The notes beneath the pieces were generated by a model. It was not told where the DNA came from. It made no database searches and worked only from the letters and a program-made list of their open reading frames with translations. Position numbers and translations under genes: made by a program. This document shows positions 16,546-26,166 of a DNA stretch of 54,563 nt, in pieces. The first letter of the stretch is position 1. The number at the start of each line of letters is the position of its first letter. Source of the DNA: Phormidium willei BDU 130791 (GTDB lineage: Bacteria > Cyanobacteriota > Cyanobacteriia > Cyanobacteriales > Geitlerinemataceae); assembly GCA_001637315.1 (NCBI GenBank), contig LSZA01000014.1:1-54563 (forward strand), written 5' to 3'.

Positions 16546-17799
16546 TTATTGGCGCCAAATACGGGCAAACTCAGCCAAATCCTCACGACTCAGACGCTCC
16601 TGGAGCCATTGCCAAGCCTGCTTCTGATGACTCATCCCTTGATAATATTGCGCCGCATTCGCCAACACAATCGGAGGATCCTGAAACTCCTGAGGCGATC
16701 GCCACCGCTGAGCAAACTCCGTCACCATCGCCGCCGTCAATTTCGTATCGAGCCATTCCAACGCCTGATTCTGACTGGCCAAATTCCGATAAAACTTCGC
16801 CACATCTACTAACTGAATCGAGGTCGTACTCGACACATCATTACGCCAACGACGCGCAAACTCCAGCAGCACCCCACTCTCCAAACTTCCCTGTAACCAG
16901 TTCAAAGCATTCGCCTGATGGGGCAAATCCTGATAGAACTTCATCACATCAATCAACTTAATCGCATCAGTCGGTGTAGGCATAGTTCCATCCGAGTCCG
17001 TCGGCCGTGATTCCGTCACTTTGCCCGTTATCGTACCATCAACCAGATAAGCCCAAGTTCGCGCCGTCACCTCACCATCAGCCTTCAATCCCACCGCCGC
17101 CTGAAACTCCCGCGTCGCCTGTTGACTTTTAGCCCCAAACACCCCATCGAGAGAGCCAATATCATAGCCCTTGCTACGCAAAGCCCGTTGTACCTGAACC
17201 ACCACCATACTCTGGCTACCCGCCTTGACCACATTAAACGAATTCACATCCACCGGCCCAGTCACACCGTTCACCGTACCGCGATCCGTAAACTGCCACA
17301 TCGTCCAGGTATTCCAACCGCCCGGAACCCAGGGACGAGCCGCCGTCGTATAATGGGCAATCCAGAGCGGATAATCGCGAAACTCCTGCCAATTCCCCAA
17401 CCCTTCCCAAAATCCCGGATACGTATAAAGAATTGGACGACGGCCCGTGGCTGACTCAACCCGAACCAACCAACTCCGAATCCCGGCCCGCACCCGCTCC
17501 GGTTCAACGCCATCATCCCGTTCAATATCCAACACCGGCGGTAAATCCCCCGGCTCAAGTTTGACCATATTCAAAAACAAATTCGCTTGAGCCAGAGCAT
17601 CCGTGCGGGGACGATAGAAATGATAGGCCCCGCGCACCAATCCCACCGAGCGAATCCCAGACCAATTGCGATGAAACGAATCCGCCACAAAGGTTCCCCC
17701 CTCCGTCGCCTTCGTAATCGCAAACTCAACTCCCGACTTGGCCACAGCCGTCCAATTGACCGTACCCTGGTGATCCGAAACATCAATGCCTCTAACCAT
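16546..17799 (-). CDS. GH25 lysozyme with peptidoglycan-binding domain and triple C-terminal repeat
   Basis: A 417-residue muramidase. Residues 1-190 are a GH25 domain: GIDVSDHQG with Asp6, PPVLDIERDDG with Asp91 and Glu93, and WTMWQFTDRG. Residues about 196-256 form a peptidoglycan-binding domain (VQVQRALRSKGYDIG, DGVFGAKSQQATREFQ). The last part carries three copies of a 40-residue unit at about 280-320, 328-368 and 377-417, each with the pattern (K/Q)(F/Y)Y-x(6)-Q-x-A-x(2)-WL and ending in a FAxxWR motif. There is no signal peptide. Phage endolysins share GH25, but no other phage gene is nearby, so a cellular wall-remodelling enzyme is equally likely. Confidence 0.88.
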   Translation of the reverse strand: MVRGIDVSDHQGTVNWTAVAKSGVEFAITKATEGGTFVADSFHRNWSGIRSVGLVRGAYHFYRPRTDALAQANLFLNMVKLEPGDLPPVLDIERDDGVEPERVRAGIRSWLVRVESATGRRPILYTYPGFWEGLGNWQEFRDYPLWIAHYTTAARPWVPGGWNTWTMWQFTDRGTVNGVTGPVDVNSFNVVKAGSQSMVVVQVQRALRSKGYDIGSLDGVFGAKSQQATREFQAAVGLKADGEVTARTWAYLVDGTITGKVTESRPTDSDGTMPTPTDAIKLIDVMKFYQDLPHQANALNWLQGSLESGVLLEFARRWRNDVSSTTSIQLVDVAKFYRNLASQNQALEWLDTKLTAAMVTEFAQRWRSPQEFQDPPIVLANAAQYYQGMSHQKQAWQWLQERLSREDLAEFARIWRQ

Positions 17800-17858
17800 A
17801 TGCCACCCTTATCTCACCCTTATCTCACAGTTTGCCCATCTTTACTGTCCTGTGTTGC

Positions 17859-18707
17859 TCAGCGATTATCCCCAAAGGTTTTGCCATCAGGCATAATGGT
17901 TTGCAACAACTCCGCATCCCGGAAATTGGTCTTATAAATCTTAGCACTCATTAGAATCGCATCATTGAGCGTGGCCCCCGTCAAATTCGACCAACTTAAC
18001 TTCGTGCGATATAAACTCGCCCCCGTCAAATTGGCACCCCGCAGCGTTGCCCAACTTAAGTTCGCGGCTCTTAACTGAGCTTTCGTTAGGTTCGCCCCAG
18101 CCAAATTGGCGCCACTCAATTTAGCAAAACTCAAATCAACCGCCGTCATATTTGCCTGACTTAAATTAGCGCCATTGAGGATACTTTTCATCAAATTTGC
18201 ATTTTCCAAATCCGCTTCCGTCAAGACAGCGATCGTTAAATTCGCCCCCTCCAAAATTGTACCCCGCATCGAGGCACGACAAAGATTTGAGCGGCTTAAA
18301 TTCACCTCCCGTAACGTCGCTTCATCTAAACTCGCCTGACTCAGATCGGCCTCATTTAAAACCGCTTCCGTTAAATCTGCCCCTTGCAATGATACCCCCA
18401 ATAACTTAGCTCCTCGTAAATTGGCCTCGCTCATCTGGGCCTGAGATAAATCGGCCTTGAGCAACTTGCTCGAAATCAAATTAGCATCCTGCAAATTGGC
18501 GCCACGGAGTATAGCGCCCTGCAACTGACATTCCCGGAGATTGACTCCACGCAAGTTGGTCTCCTGCAAATTAACCGAAGTTAAATTGGATTGCCGCAGA
18601 TTGGCCCCCGAGAGGTCTTGCCCAGATAAATTGGCGCGACTGAGGTCTATTTCCCGAAAATCCCGTTCTCCGTCCGCATATCGCTGCAAGAGTTCATCGG
18701 CTCTCAT
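17859..18707 (-). CDS. Pentapeptide repeat protein
   Basis: A 282-residue protein. From about residue 20 to 275 it is almost entirely A(N/D)LXX pentapeptides (GANLRQSNLTSVNLQ and so on), giving a right-handed quadrilateral beta-helix of about twelve coils. A short N-terminal cap (MRADELLQRYADGERDFREI) resembles that of many cyanobacterial pentapeptide proteins. No signal peptide or enzyme domain is present. Function unknown; some family members mimic DNA, most in cyanobacteria are uncharacterised. It is divergent from ilvD. Confidence 0.93.
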   Translation of the reverse strand: MRADELLQRYADGERDFREIDLSRANLSGQDLSGANLRQSNLTSVNLQETNLRGVNLRECQLQGAILRGANLQDANLISSKLLKADLSQAQMSEANLRGAKLLGVSLQGADLTEAVLNEADLSQASLDEATLREVNLSRSNLCRASMRGTILEGANLTIAVLTEADLENANLMKSILNGANLSQANMTAVDLSFAKLSGANLAGANLTKAQLRAANLSWATLRGANLTGASLYRTKLSWSNLTGATLNDAILMSAKIYKTNFRDAELLQTIMPDGKTFGDNR

Positions 18708-18931
18708 CCTGGGTGACTTGCCCCCTAAACTATCATCAACTGAATTAAATATATTTTCGCACCTAGCATGACCCCCACGTCTTATGAAACAATCAGATTA
18801 GACCAAAATCCCCCTATTATTGAAAGTCCGCCGGCCAACTCAGCCAGGTCTTCGTTGGGGAGAACTGGTTGCACCCCGGCGCGATCGCCGAGCCTCGATA
18901 CGCGTTCCCATACGAGAAAACATTAACAATC

Positions 18932-20617
18932 ATGTCCGACAATCTTCGTAGCCAAGTCGTCACCCAAGGCAGTTCCCGCACCCCGAATCGAGCCATGTTA
19001 CGGGCCGTCGGCTTTGGTGACGATGACTTTTCTAAACCTATCATTGGACTCGCCAATGGGTATAGCACCATCACCCCCTGCAACATGGGACTCGATGGCC
19101 TCGCCCAACGAGCCGAAGTCGGGATTCGCCAGGGGGGCGGAATGCCGCAGATCTTCGGCACCATCACCATTAGCGATGGCATTTCCATGGGAACCGAGGG
19201 CATGAAATACTCCCTCGTCTCCCGCGAAGTCATCGCCGACTCCATCGAAACAGTCTGTAATGGCCAAAGCCTTGACGGCGTCTTGGCCATTGGCGGCTGT
19301 GACAAAAATATGCCCGGAGCGATGATTGCGATCGCCCGCCTCAATATCCCCGCTATCTTCGTCTACGGTGGCACCATCAAACCCGGTCATCATAACGGTC
19401 AGGATCTCAACATCGTCAGTGCTTTTGAAGCCGTCGGCCAACATAGTGCCGGCAAAATCGACGATGCCGAACTCAAAGAAGTGGAACGGCACGCTTGTCC
19501 TGGCGCCGGCTCCTGTGGCGGAATGTATACCGCCAATACCATGTCTTCTGCCTTTGAAGCCATGGGCATGAGTCTCATGTACTCCTCAACGATGGCCGCT
19601 GAAGATGCCGAAAAAGCCGATAGTACCGAAGAATCCGGCAAAGTTCTCATTGACGCCGTCCGTCAGCAACGGCTCCCCCAACAGATTCTCACCCGTCAAG
19701 CCTTTGAAAATGGCATCGCCGTCATCATGGCCGTGGGCGGCTCGACCAACTCTGTGTTGCACCTGCTAGCCATCGCTAACGCCATCGGTGTTGAGTTGAC
19801 CCTCGATGACTTTGAAACCATTCGTCAGAAGGTTCCAGTTCTCTGCGATCTTAAACCCAGTGGCCAATACCTCACCGTGGACTTCCACCAAGCCGGAGGC
19901 GTTCCCCAGGTGATGAAAATGCTCCTCGAACAAGGCTTACTGCATGGAGAGGCTCTGACCATTACCGGACAAACTATCGCCCAACAACTGGCCGACATTC
20001 CCAGCACCCCGCCCCAAAACCAGTCCGTGATTCGTCCCTGGAATGATCCGGTTTATAAACAGGGTCATTTGGCGATTCTCAAAGGAAATCTGGCCGAAGA
20101 AGGGGCCGTGGCTAAAATCAGTGGCGTAAAAAACCCTAAAATGACGGGTCCCGCTCGCGTCTTTGAATCGGAAGAAGAGAGCCTCAAGGCTATCCTCGAC
20201 GGCAAAATCAACGCCGGTGATATTCTCGTGATTCGCTACGAAGGACCCAAAGGTGGCCCCGGAATGCGGGAAATGCTCGCTCCCACCTCGGCTATTATTG
20301 GCGCCGGTTTAGGTGATTCGGTGGGCTTGATTACCGATGGACGCTTCTCCGGTGGAACCTATGGCATGGTGGTGGGCCATGTGGCTCCTGAAGCAGCAGT
20401 CGGAGGGGCGATCGCCCTGGTCGAAGAAGGCGATATGATTACCATTGATGCCCACGAGCGATCGCTGCAACTTCATGTCTCAGAGGCTCAACTGAGTCAA
20501 CGTCGCGCCAACTGGACAGCCCGCGCCCCCCGCTATCGTCGCGGTGTGTTAGCCAAATATGCCAAGCTGGTCTCATCAAGCAGTATCGGCGCCGTCACAG
20601 ACCTGCCTGACACCTAA
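18932..20617 (+). CDS. ilvD: Dihydroxy-acid dehydratase
   Basis: A 561-residue iron-sulfur enzyme that dehydrates 2,3-dihydroxy-acids to 2-keto acids in branched-chain amino acid synthesis. The cluster-binding cysteines stand in [18 protein letters not shown] and [16 protein letters not shown]; the C-terminal [17 protein letters not shown] is the other signature. Length agrees with bacterial IlvD. The frame is open from 18869, but [10 protein letters not shown] at 18932 matches the usual start. It stands alone, followed 47 bases later by a universal stress protein. Confidence 0.97.
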   Translation: MSDNLRSQVVTQGSSRTPNRAMLRAVGFGDDDFSKPIIGLANGYSTITPCNMGLDGLAQRAEVGIRQGGGMPQIFGTITISDGISMGTEGMKYSLVSREVIADSIETVCNGQSLDGVLAIGGCDKNMPGAMIAIARLNIPAIFVYGGTIKPGHHNGQDLNIVSAFEAVGQHSAGKIDDAELKEVERHACPGAGSCGGMYTANTMSSAFEAMGMSLMYSSTMAAEDAEKADSTEESGKVLIDAVRQQRLPQQILTRQAFENGIAVIMAVGGSTNSVLHLLAIANAIGVELTLDDFETIRQKVPVLCDLKPSGQYLTVDFHQAGGVPQVMKMLLEQGLLHGEALTITGQTIAQQLADIPSTPPQNQSVIRPWNDPVYKQGHLAILKGNLAEEGAVAKISGVKNPKMTGPARVFESEEESLKAILDGKINAGDILVIRYEGPKGGPGMREMLAPTSAIIGAGLGDSVGLITDGRFSGGTYGMVVGHVAPEAAVGGAIALVEEGDMITIDAHERSLQLHVSEAQLSQRRANWTARAPRYRRGVLAKYAKLVSSSSIGAVTDLPDT

Positions 20618-20664
20618 ACCAGATACGCCACCCCATACCCCCCTCCCCGCTCTAGGATGGAATC

Positions 20665-21186
20665 ATGACCGACCCCTATCGCCTCCTCGTTGGCTTAGAT
20701 CAGACAACCCTGGCAGACCAGGTCTTTCAGCAGGCCCTGAACCTGGCCCAAGACCGCCAGGGTGAACTCTATCTGGTACATTGCCTCAATCTGGAGTTCC
20801 AGGGCCAACTCGGGACGATGCTAGATGCGGGGATGGGGCTGCAAAGTCGCATCAATCTCGATGAGTTGCAACAGTCTCAACAGGTGAAACAACTCAAAGC
20901 GGCGCGACGCTGGCTGCGACGACTGTGTGAACAAGCCACTCAAGGCCGGGTTCCCTGTGACTATCGCATTGACCGTCGCAGTCCCGGTCCGCTTCTATGC
21001 TATCTGGCCCAGGATTGGTCCGCTGATTTAGTGGTCGTGGGCAATGGGAAAAAGGAGGTTTGGCAAGCCTTGATTTTGGGGAGCGTCAGCAAGTATGTGA
21101 TTGAACATTCCCCCTGTCCAACCCTTGTGATTCCAGGAGGGAACCATCGCAAACGAGAGTTTCCCCCCCAAGCGAAGCTCTCGTGA
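20665..21186 (+). CDS. Universal stress protein
   Basis: A 173-residue UspA-fold protein. It opens with RLLVGLDQT, contains ADLVVVGNGK, and ends with the nucleotide-side motif LILGSVSKYVIEHSPCPTLVIP, typical of ATP-binding Usp proteins. The usual GS-R-G element before this is altered to GNGKKE. A short charged tail follows. Such proteins respond to stress, but their biochemical role is often unknown. ATG at 20665. Confidence 0.9.
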   Translation: MTDPYRLLVGLDQTTLADQVFQQALNLAQDRQGELYLVHCLNLEFQGQLGTMLDAGMGLQSRINLDELQQSQQVKQLKAARRWLRRLCEQATQGRVPCDYRIDRRSPGPLLCYLAQDWSADLVVVGNGKKEVWQALILGSVSKYVIEHSPCPTLVIPGGNHRKREFPPQAKLS

Positions 21187-21276
21187 GGAGCATCCCCCAG
21201 TCGACATCTCCTGAGCGGAATCTCCCGCTCACAGTCTCTCCAATCTCTCTAAGACAAACTCTCTAAGACCAACTCT

Positions 21277-22002
21277 CTAAGACAAAGGTGGCTCAAGGGC
21301 CTCGTCAACCTCTTCATTGAGTAAATCAGGACCGAGTAAATCGGGCCGTCGCGATCGCGTTCGTTCCCATTGTTGCGATCGCCGCCACTGGGCAATCTTG
21401 GCATGATTCCCCGATAACAACACCTCGGGAACTGACCACTGGCGAAATACGGCCGGACGCGTATAGTGCGGATAATCCAACAAACCATCCTCAAAACTAT
21501 CCGCCGCTAATGAGGCCGCTTTACCGACGGTTCCCGGCAAGAGACGGACGACCCCATTCACTAAGGCCAGCGCCGGGATTTCGCCCCCTGTTAGCACGAA
21601 ATCCCCCAAGGAGACCTCCCGAGTCACTAAATGGGTGACTCGCTCGTCCATGCCCTCATAGTGACCGCATAAGACCACTAACTGATCGCAATTGGCCGCC
21701 CAAGTCTTAAAATGCTGTTGACTCATCGGCTCTCCTTGAGGGGTCGTCAAAATTACCTCCCGCCGAGGCAAAACCGGTAACGACTCCACCGCCGCAAAAA
21801 TCGGTTCAGGCTTTAACACCATCCCCACCCCACCCCCATAGGGTTCATCATCAACCCGGCGATGTTTGTCCTGGGTAAAATCCCGAGGGTTCGTACAGTG
21901 AACCTCAGCAATTCCCCGAGCGATCGCCTTAGACATCAACCCGACCTCAAACGGGGTCTTAAAAAACTCTGGAAACAGCGTAACAATATCAAATCTCATC
22001 AT
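21277..22002 (-). CDS. trmD: tRNA (guanine-N1-)-methyltransferase
   Basis: A 241-residue SPOUT methyltransferase that makes m1G37 in tRNA and so prevents frameshifting. MRFDIVTLFPEFF at the start, DDEPYGGGVGMVLKPEPI, LCGHYEGMDERV (knot-forming SAM site), GDFVLTGGEIPAL and DGLLDYPHYTRP are all TrmD signatures. The frame runs upstream to a GTG at 22059; the tandem ATGs at 22002 and 21999 match the family start. It is not in the usual rpsP-rimM-trmD-rplS operon of other bacteria. Confidence 0.97.
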   Translation of the reverse strand: MMRFDIVTLFPEFFKTPFEVGLMSKAIARGIAEVHCTNPRDFTQDKHRRVDDEPYGGGVGMVLKPEPIFAAVESLPVLPRREVILTTPQGEPMSQQHFKTWAANCDQLVVLCGHYEGMDERVTHLVTREVSLGDFVLTGGEIPALALVNGVVRLLPGTVGKAASLAADSFEDGLLDYPHYTRPAVFRQWSVPEVLLSGNHAKIAQWRRSQQWERTRSRRPDLLGPDLLNEEVDEALEPPLS

Positions 22003-22563
22003 TCGGGCTTCAGCATCAGCCAAATTATGGCTCAATTTGGCACTCAATTGGGCGCTCACTGGCGTGAATTTCCCCTAACAGGTCCCTGGGGTCGTCAATG
22101 ACCATGATTCTGCATCAAGCCGTCGCCCCTTCAATGTTAACCCCAGACCCCCTCTGAAACTCGTGCCAGCCAAGATGGTATTATAGGAAAACTTGAATGG
22201 CTACCCGTTGTTAAGCCAATGTTAAGCCAAAAATTGACGGTTGTCGCCGTCACAAAGCGTCCCGAGTTTTTGTATACTGTTGGCGCTGTTGGCGCAAATC
22301 GGCCCCAGCCAATGTAGGGTTAGATCACCTGCGCCCTCCTTCGCTTCACCCCCATATCCCCATCGCTAGTTCACCCTTTGCGTTGACATCAACGTTACCG
22401 GCGCTCTAGCACTCTACCGCTCACGTAGCTCTCGAAGAGAAGGTGAACGTTCCGATGAACCCGCGACCCTCAGACCAACGTCCGGTAGGACATCCTTGAC
22501 TCGAAGTCCATTACGCCCTAATTCCCTATGATCCAAACAGATGCTCAATCTCTCGAACCGACG
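22003..22563. promoter_or_regulatory. Long gene-free region before cyanophycinase
   Basis: About 500 bases without a convincing gene, between divergent trmD and cyanophycinase. It has a possible -10 box TATACT at 22273-22278, followed by a tandem 9-mer (TGTTGGCGC twice, 22278-22295). At 22381-22394 there is a perfect palindrome, CGTTGA-CA-TCAACG. A long mRNA leader or an sRNA could be present; I cannot tell which. Confidence 0.4.
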
Positions 22564-23391
22564 ATGTCCCATTCCCCTCAAACAACGATTTTGGTAATCG
22601 GCGGCGCGGAAGATAAAGTTCACGGGCGCGAAATCCTGCAAACCTTCTTTAACCGTTCAGGGGGTCGGGATGCGCAAATTGCTATCATTCCCTCAGCTTC
22701 ACGCGAACCGGCGGCGATCGGTAACCGCTATCGGGATATCTTTGAGGATATGGGAGCTAAAGCCGTCCGCATTCTCGATATCCGTGAGCGCTATCAGGGA
22801 GAAGATCCCATTTGGCAAAATGACCTCGAAAACTGTACCGGTGTCTTTATGACCGGAGGCGACCAACTTCGCCTCTGTTCCTTGCTGGCTGATACCCCCC
22901 TGATGGAGAAAATTCTCGTACAAGTTCAACGAGGGGAAATCGTCCTAGCCGGAACCAGCGCCGGGGCCGCCGTGATGGGCTATCACATGATCGCCGGTGG
23001 GGGCAGTGGAGAGTCCCCCAACCGCTCCTTGGTCGATATGACCACGGGCCTGGGGATTATTCCTCAGGTGATTGTTGATCAGCATTTCCATAACCGTAAC
23101 CGCATGGCTCGATTGATTAGCGCCATCTCCGCCAACCCCGATCGCATCGGAGTCGGGATTGACGAAGATACCTGCGCCCTCTTTGAAGGTGATGGCTTAA
23201 TCCAAGTCTTAGGAAAGGGAACCGTGACCATTATCGATCCCGGCGAAGTCGATTACACCAATGAACCCTATGTCGATGCCATTAACCCCTTGAGTATCTT
23301 TAACTTAAGAGTTCATGTGCTGACCTACGGCGATCGCTTTCACATCCCCACCCGCAGCCTTCAAGTGCCTGAACAACGGCTAACGGCCTAA
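22564..23391 (+). CDS. cphB: Cyanophycinase
   Basis: A 275-residue serine exopeptidase that cuts beta-Asp-Arg dipeptides from the storage polymer cyanophycin. ILVIGGAEDKVHGREIL opens it; AGTSAGAAVMG carries the nucleophilic serine, which becomes Ser132 with this start and so agrees with the numbering of Synechocystis CphB; DQHFHNRNRMARL carries the catalytic His. An upstream ATG at 22528 is in frame (287 residues). In many cyanobacteria cphA (cyanophycin synthetase) follows directly; here a small exported protein follows instead, so cphA must lie elsewhere. Confidence 0.95.
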   Translation: MSHSPQTTILVIGGAEDKVHGREILQTFFNRSGGRDAQIAIIPSASREPAAIGNRYRDIFEDMGAKAVRILDIRERYQGEDPIWQNDLENCTGVFMTGGDQLRLCSLLADTPLMEKILVQVQRGEIVLAGTSAGAAVMGYHMIAGGGSGESPNRSLVDMTTGLGIIPQVIVDQHFHNRNRMARLISAISANPDRIGVGIDEDTCALFEGDGLIQVLGKGTVTIIDPGEVDYTNEPYVDAINPLSIFNLRVHVLTYGDRFHIPTRSLQVPEQRLTA

Positions 23392-23425
23392 CCCCGACTC
23401 CTGACTCTGTCCGCAACCCCGACGA

Positions 23426-23806
23426 ATGCGACAAAATTGCCAACTGACGCAGTGGATACTTGTACTTCTGGTGGCGATCGTCATTGGAATTCAAGTCTCC
23501 CCTGCGCTGGCCTTCGCTGACCCTCGCATCAACCGCCTCGAATCCCAAGTTCGTTACCTACAATCTCAAGTCCGACAACTCGATCGCCAGATCAATCAAA
23601 CCCAGTTTTCACCCCAACACCGTGACCCTCAAGTGGTTCCTCCGACGATTACCCCCCAGAGAACCCAATCCCCAGAATCAACCTCTACCCTAGATCGCCT
23701 CGCCACTCTAGTGGTGGAACAAAAACGCCGTCTCGAGGCTCTAGAAGCTCGGCTCGATCGCCTTGACCCTAACCCAGATCCCCCAGAATCTGGTAATTTT
23801 CCCTAG
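23426..23806 (+). CDS. Small exported coiled-coil protein
   Basis: A 126-residue protein of unknown function. ILVLLVAIVIGIQVSPALA is a signal peptide with an ALA cleavage site. The mature part has a coiled coil (INRLESQVRYLQSQVRQLDRQI), a Pro/Thr/Gln linker and a second short coil (KRRLEALEARLDRLD). Likely periplasmic or outer-surface. It starts 34 bases after cphB and may be in its operon, but the sequence gives no functional link. Confidence 0.7.
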   Translation: MRQNCQLTQWILVLLVAIVIGIQVSPALAFADPRINRLESQVRYLQSQVRQLDRQINQTQFSPQHRDPQVVPPTITPQRTQSPESTSTLDRLATLVVEQKRRLEALEARLDRLDPNPDPPESGNFP

Positions 23807-23868
23807 GTCCCAGCGGCTACTCCTCCCCAGGCTAAACACATCAAAATATCACTCTCCTTAAGTTTTCT

Positions 23869-26166
23869 GTGAAGCCTCCCGTACTGAACCGGTCTACCCC
23901 CTGGAGTCGACAGCTACTCGAGTGGATCGCCATCGCCCTCCTCTATTTCCTGAGCGCTCAACTCTCGCTAAGATTTGCGGCCCTCCCTGGCAATATCTCC
24001 TCCGTCTGGTTCCCTACAGGACTCATTCTCGGCGTGAGTCTGTGGCGATCGCAATGGCGGGCCGTTCCCGGCGTTTTTCTAGGATCGATGCTCTCGACTA
24101 GCGTCGATTTATGGCTCGGCGCCCCCCATCTCAGACCCATCGAGATCCTCTTCTGTGGCCTTCTCCACGGTAGTGGTAGCGCCTTAGAACTCAGCGTCGT
24201 TCTGGCCCTATTGCAAGCCTGGATTCCTCACAAGACTATCTTGCAACGAGTTCCTCATGTGGGACTCTTTATCCTCAGCCTCATTCCCGCATCCCTCATC
24301 GGTGCCACCCTAGGCGTCTTTCCCCTGGTGGTGATTGGCTTGGTTCCTGTCCCAGAGGTTCCCCGGTCCTTCATCATCTGGGCCTGGAGTGCTGTCCTCA
24401 GCCAACTCTTGATTACGCCGGTTTTCTTGGCGGCTATGGCCGCACCAACTCAATGGCGACCTAAACCTGGCCGCTATCGGACCTTGGAAATCACCCTCTT
24501 TTTCGGGGTGAGCATTATCATTCTCATCGGAACCTTTGGACTCGGCTATCCCGCTGAATATGCCCTGATTCCCCTCTGTGTCTGGTCGGTTCTGCGCTTT
24601 GGTAAATTTGAAACCGCCCTATTTGTATTCGGGATTTCCTTAATTGCCATTTTCACCACCGTCCAAGGCCTCGGTCCGTTTGCCGGTCATTCAATCTATA
24701 TTGCCTTTACCCTCTTGCAATCGTTTATGGGAGCGACCATTCTCACCTCCCTCGTCTTGTCAGCCAGCAACGATGAACATCATCAAGTCGAACGACAACT
24801 TCGGACCAGTAACCGAGAGTTACATAAAAGTCAAAATCGCTTATCCCAATTGCTCGAAGCGATGCCTGTGGGGGTCTGTGTTCACGATCGCCGTGGACGG
24901 ATGCTCTACCGCAATCAAACCGCTCAACATCTCCTCGGTGATGTAGAGTCCGATCTACACCAGTTTGCCCAACACTATCGCCTCTATCAAGCGGATACCT
25001 CAGACCTCTATCCCCTCGAACAACTTCCCGGACAACTGGCGCTCTCTGGACAATCAGTGCGGCGAGATGACCTCGAACTCCGTCAGTCAGACCAGACTAT
25101 TCCCCTGGATATGGCCAGTACCCCACTTCTCGATGAAGCTGGTGTCGTCGATGGGGTGATTGTCGCCTTTCAAGACATCCGCGATCGCAAAGAAGCCCAA
25201 AAACTCTTAGCCGACTATAACCAAACCCTAGAAAAACAAGTCGTTCAACGCACCACAGAATTACAAAAAACTCTCTCCCAATTACAACGAACTCAAGCTC
25301 AGTTAGTCCATACGGAAAAAATGTCAAGTCTGGGGCAGCTTGTGGCCGGAGTCGCTCATGAAATTAATAATCCAATTAGTTTTATCTTTGGCAACATCCG
25401 CTATACCCGAGAGTACATTCATGATTTACTGAAGCTCCTCAACGCCTATCAACAGATCTATCCCAATCCTGATTCTTCTATTCAAGTCCTTACCGAAGAG
25501 ATTGATCTGACCTATTTAGTCGAAGACTTACAGCGAATTTTAGACTCCATGAATTCCGGTGCAGAACGAATCCGCAACATCGTTTTGAGTCTCAGAAACT
25601 TTGCTCGCCTGGATGAATCCAAAACCAAAATCGTCAACCTTCACGATGGGCTTGAAAGCACCTTAATGGTTTTGCAATCTCGACTCAAATCGCAACGAAA
25701 TCGCCCTGAAATTAAACTCATCAAAAACTACGGAGATATCCCAAAACTGGATTGCTATGCCTCTGAAATCAATCAAGTTTTCTTGAACATCCTCAATAAT
25801 GCCATTGATGCGTTTGATACTTATGGGGACTCTCAACCTAATTTTCGGTCTAACCAAGAGCCGACCCTATCTATAGAAACAAAACAAACCGGGAAAAGTA
25901 CAATCATCATCCAAATCAAGGATAATGGCGTTGGCATGAGTCCAGCCGTCTCTCATCGGATGTTCGATCCCTTTTTCTCTACCAAGCCCGTGGGATCTGG
26001 GACGGGTCTTGGACTGTCGATGAGCTATCAAATTATCGTCGAAAAACACCAAGGAAAACTTTATTGTGAATCTGAATTAGGAAAGGGAACCACTTTTACT
26101 ATCGAACTTCCCATGAGTCTAAACCCTGCTCGTCGCCTCTCCTTAGAAAATCATGAAACATCATGA
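23869..26166 (+). CDS. MASE1-domain sensor histidine kinase
   Basis: A 765-residue membrane sensor kinase. Residues about 15-300 are a MASE1 module of some eight membrane spans (SSVWFPTGLILGVSLW is characteristic). A PAS domain (about 320-440; LEAMPVGVCVHDRRGRMLYRN) and a coiled coil follow. The HisKA box GVAHEINNP carries the phosphorylated His near residue 497, and the HATPase_c part has the N box (ILNNAIDAF), G1 (DNGVGMS) and G2 (GTGLGLSMS) boxes. GTG start at 23869. No response regulator is adjacent. Its stop overlaps the creatininase-family start as ATGA, so the two are translationally coupled. Confidence 0.93.
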   Translation: MKPPVLNRSTPWSRQLLEWIAIALLYFLSAQLSLRFAALPGNISSVWFPTGLILGVSLWRSQWRAVPGVFLGSMLSTSVDLWLGAPHLRPIEILFCGLLHGSGSALELSVVLALLQAWIPHKTILQRVPHVGLFILSLIPASLIGATLGVFPLVVIGLVPVPEVPRSFIIWAWSAVLSQLLITPVFLAAMAAPTQWRPKPGRYRTLEITLFFGVSIIILIGTFGLGYPAEYALIPLCVWSVLRFGKFETALFVFGISLIAIFTTVQGLGPFAGHSIYIAFTLLQSFMGATILTSLVLSASNDEHHQVERQLRTSNRELHKSQNRLSQLLEAMPVGVCVHDRRGRMLYRNQTAQHLLGDVESDLHQFAQHYRLYQADTSDLYPLEQLPGQLALSGQSVRRDDLELRQSDQTIPLDMASTPLLDEAGVVDGVIVAFQDIRDRKEAQKLLADYNQTLEKQVVQRTTELQKTLSQLQRTQAQLVHTEKMSSLGQLVAGVAHEINNPISFIFGNIRYTREYIHDLLKLLNAYQQIYPNPDSSIQVLTEEIDLTYLVEDLQRILDSMNSGAERIRNIVLSLRNFARLDESKTKIVNLHDGLESTLMVLQSRLKSQRNRPEIKLIKNYGDIPKLDCYASEINQVFLNILNNAIDAFDTYGDSQPNFRSNQEPTLSIETKQTGKSTIIIQIKDNGVGMSPAVSHRMFDPFFSTKPVGSGTGLGLSMSYQIIVEKHQGKLYCESELGKGTTFTIELPMSLNPARRLSLENHETS

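Noticed and set aside
16546..17799. GH25 lysozyme as a sign of a prophage.
   Set aside because: No capsid, portal, terminase, holin or integrase gene is near; neighbours are ordinary cyanobacterial genes.
22407..22430. A stretch that on the minus strand reads like a tRNA D-arm (AGCGGTAGAGTGCT).
   Set aside because: No acceptor stem, anticodon stem or GGTTCRA T-loop follows at the right distance, so it is not a tRNA gene.
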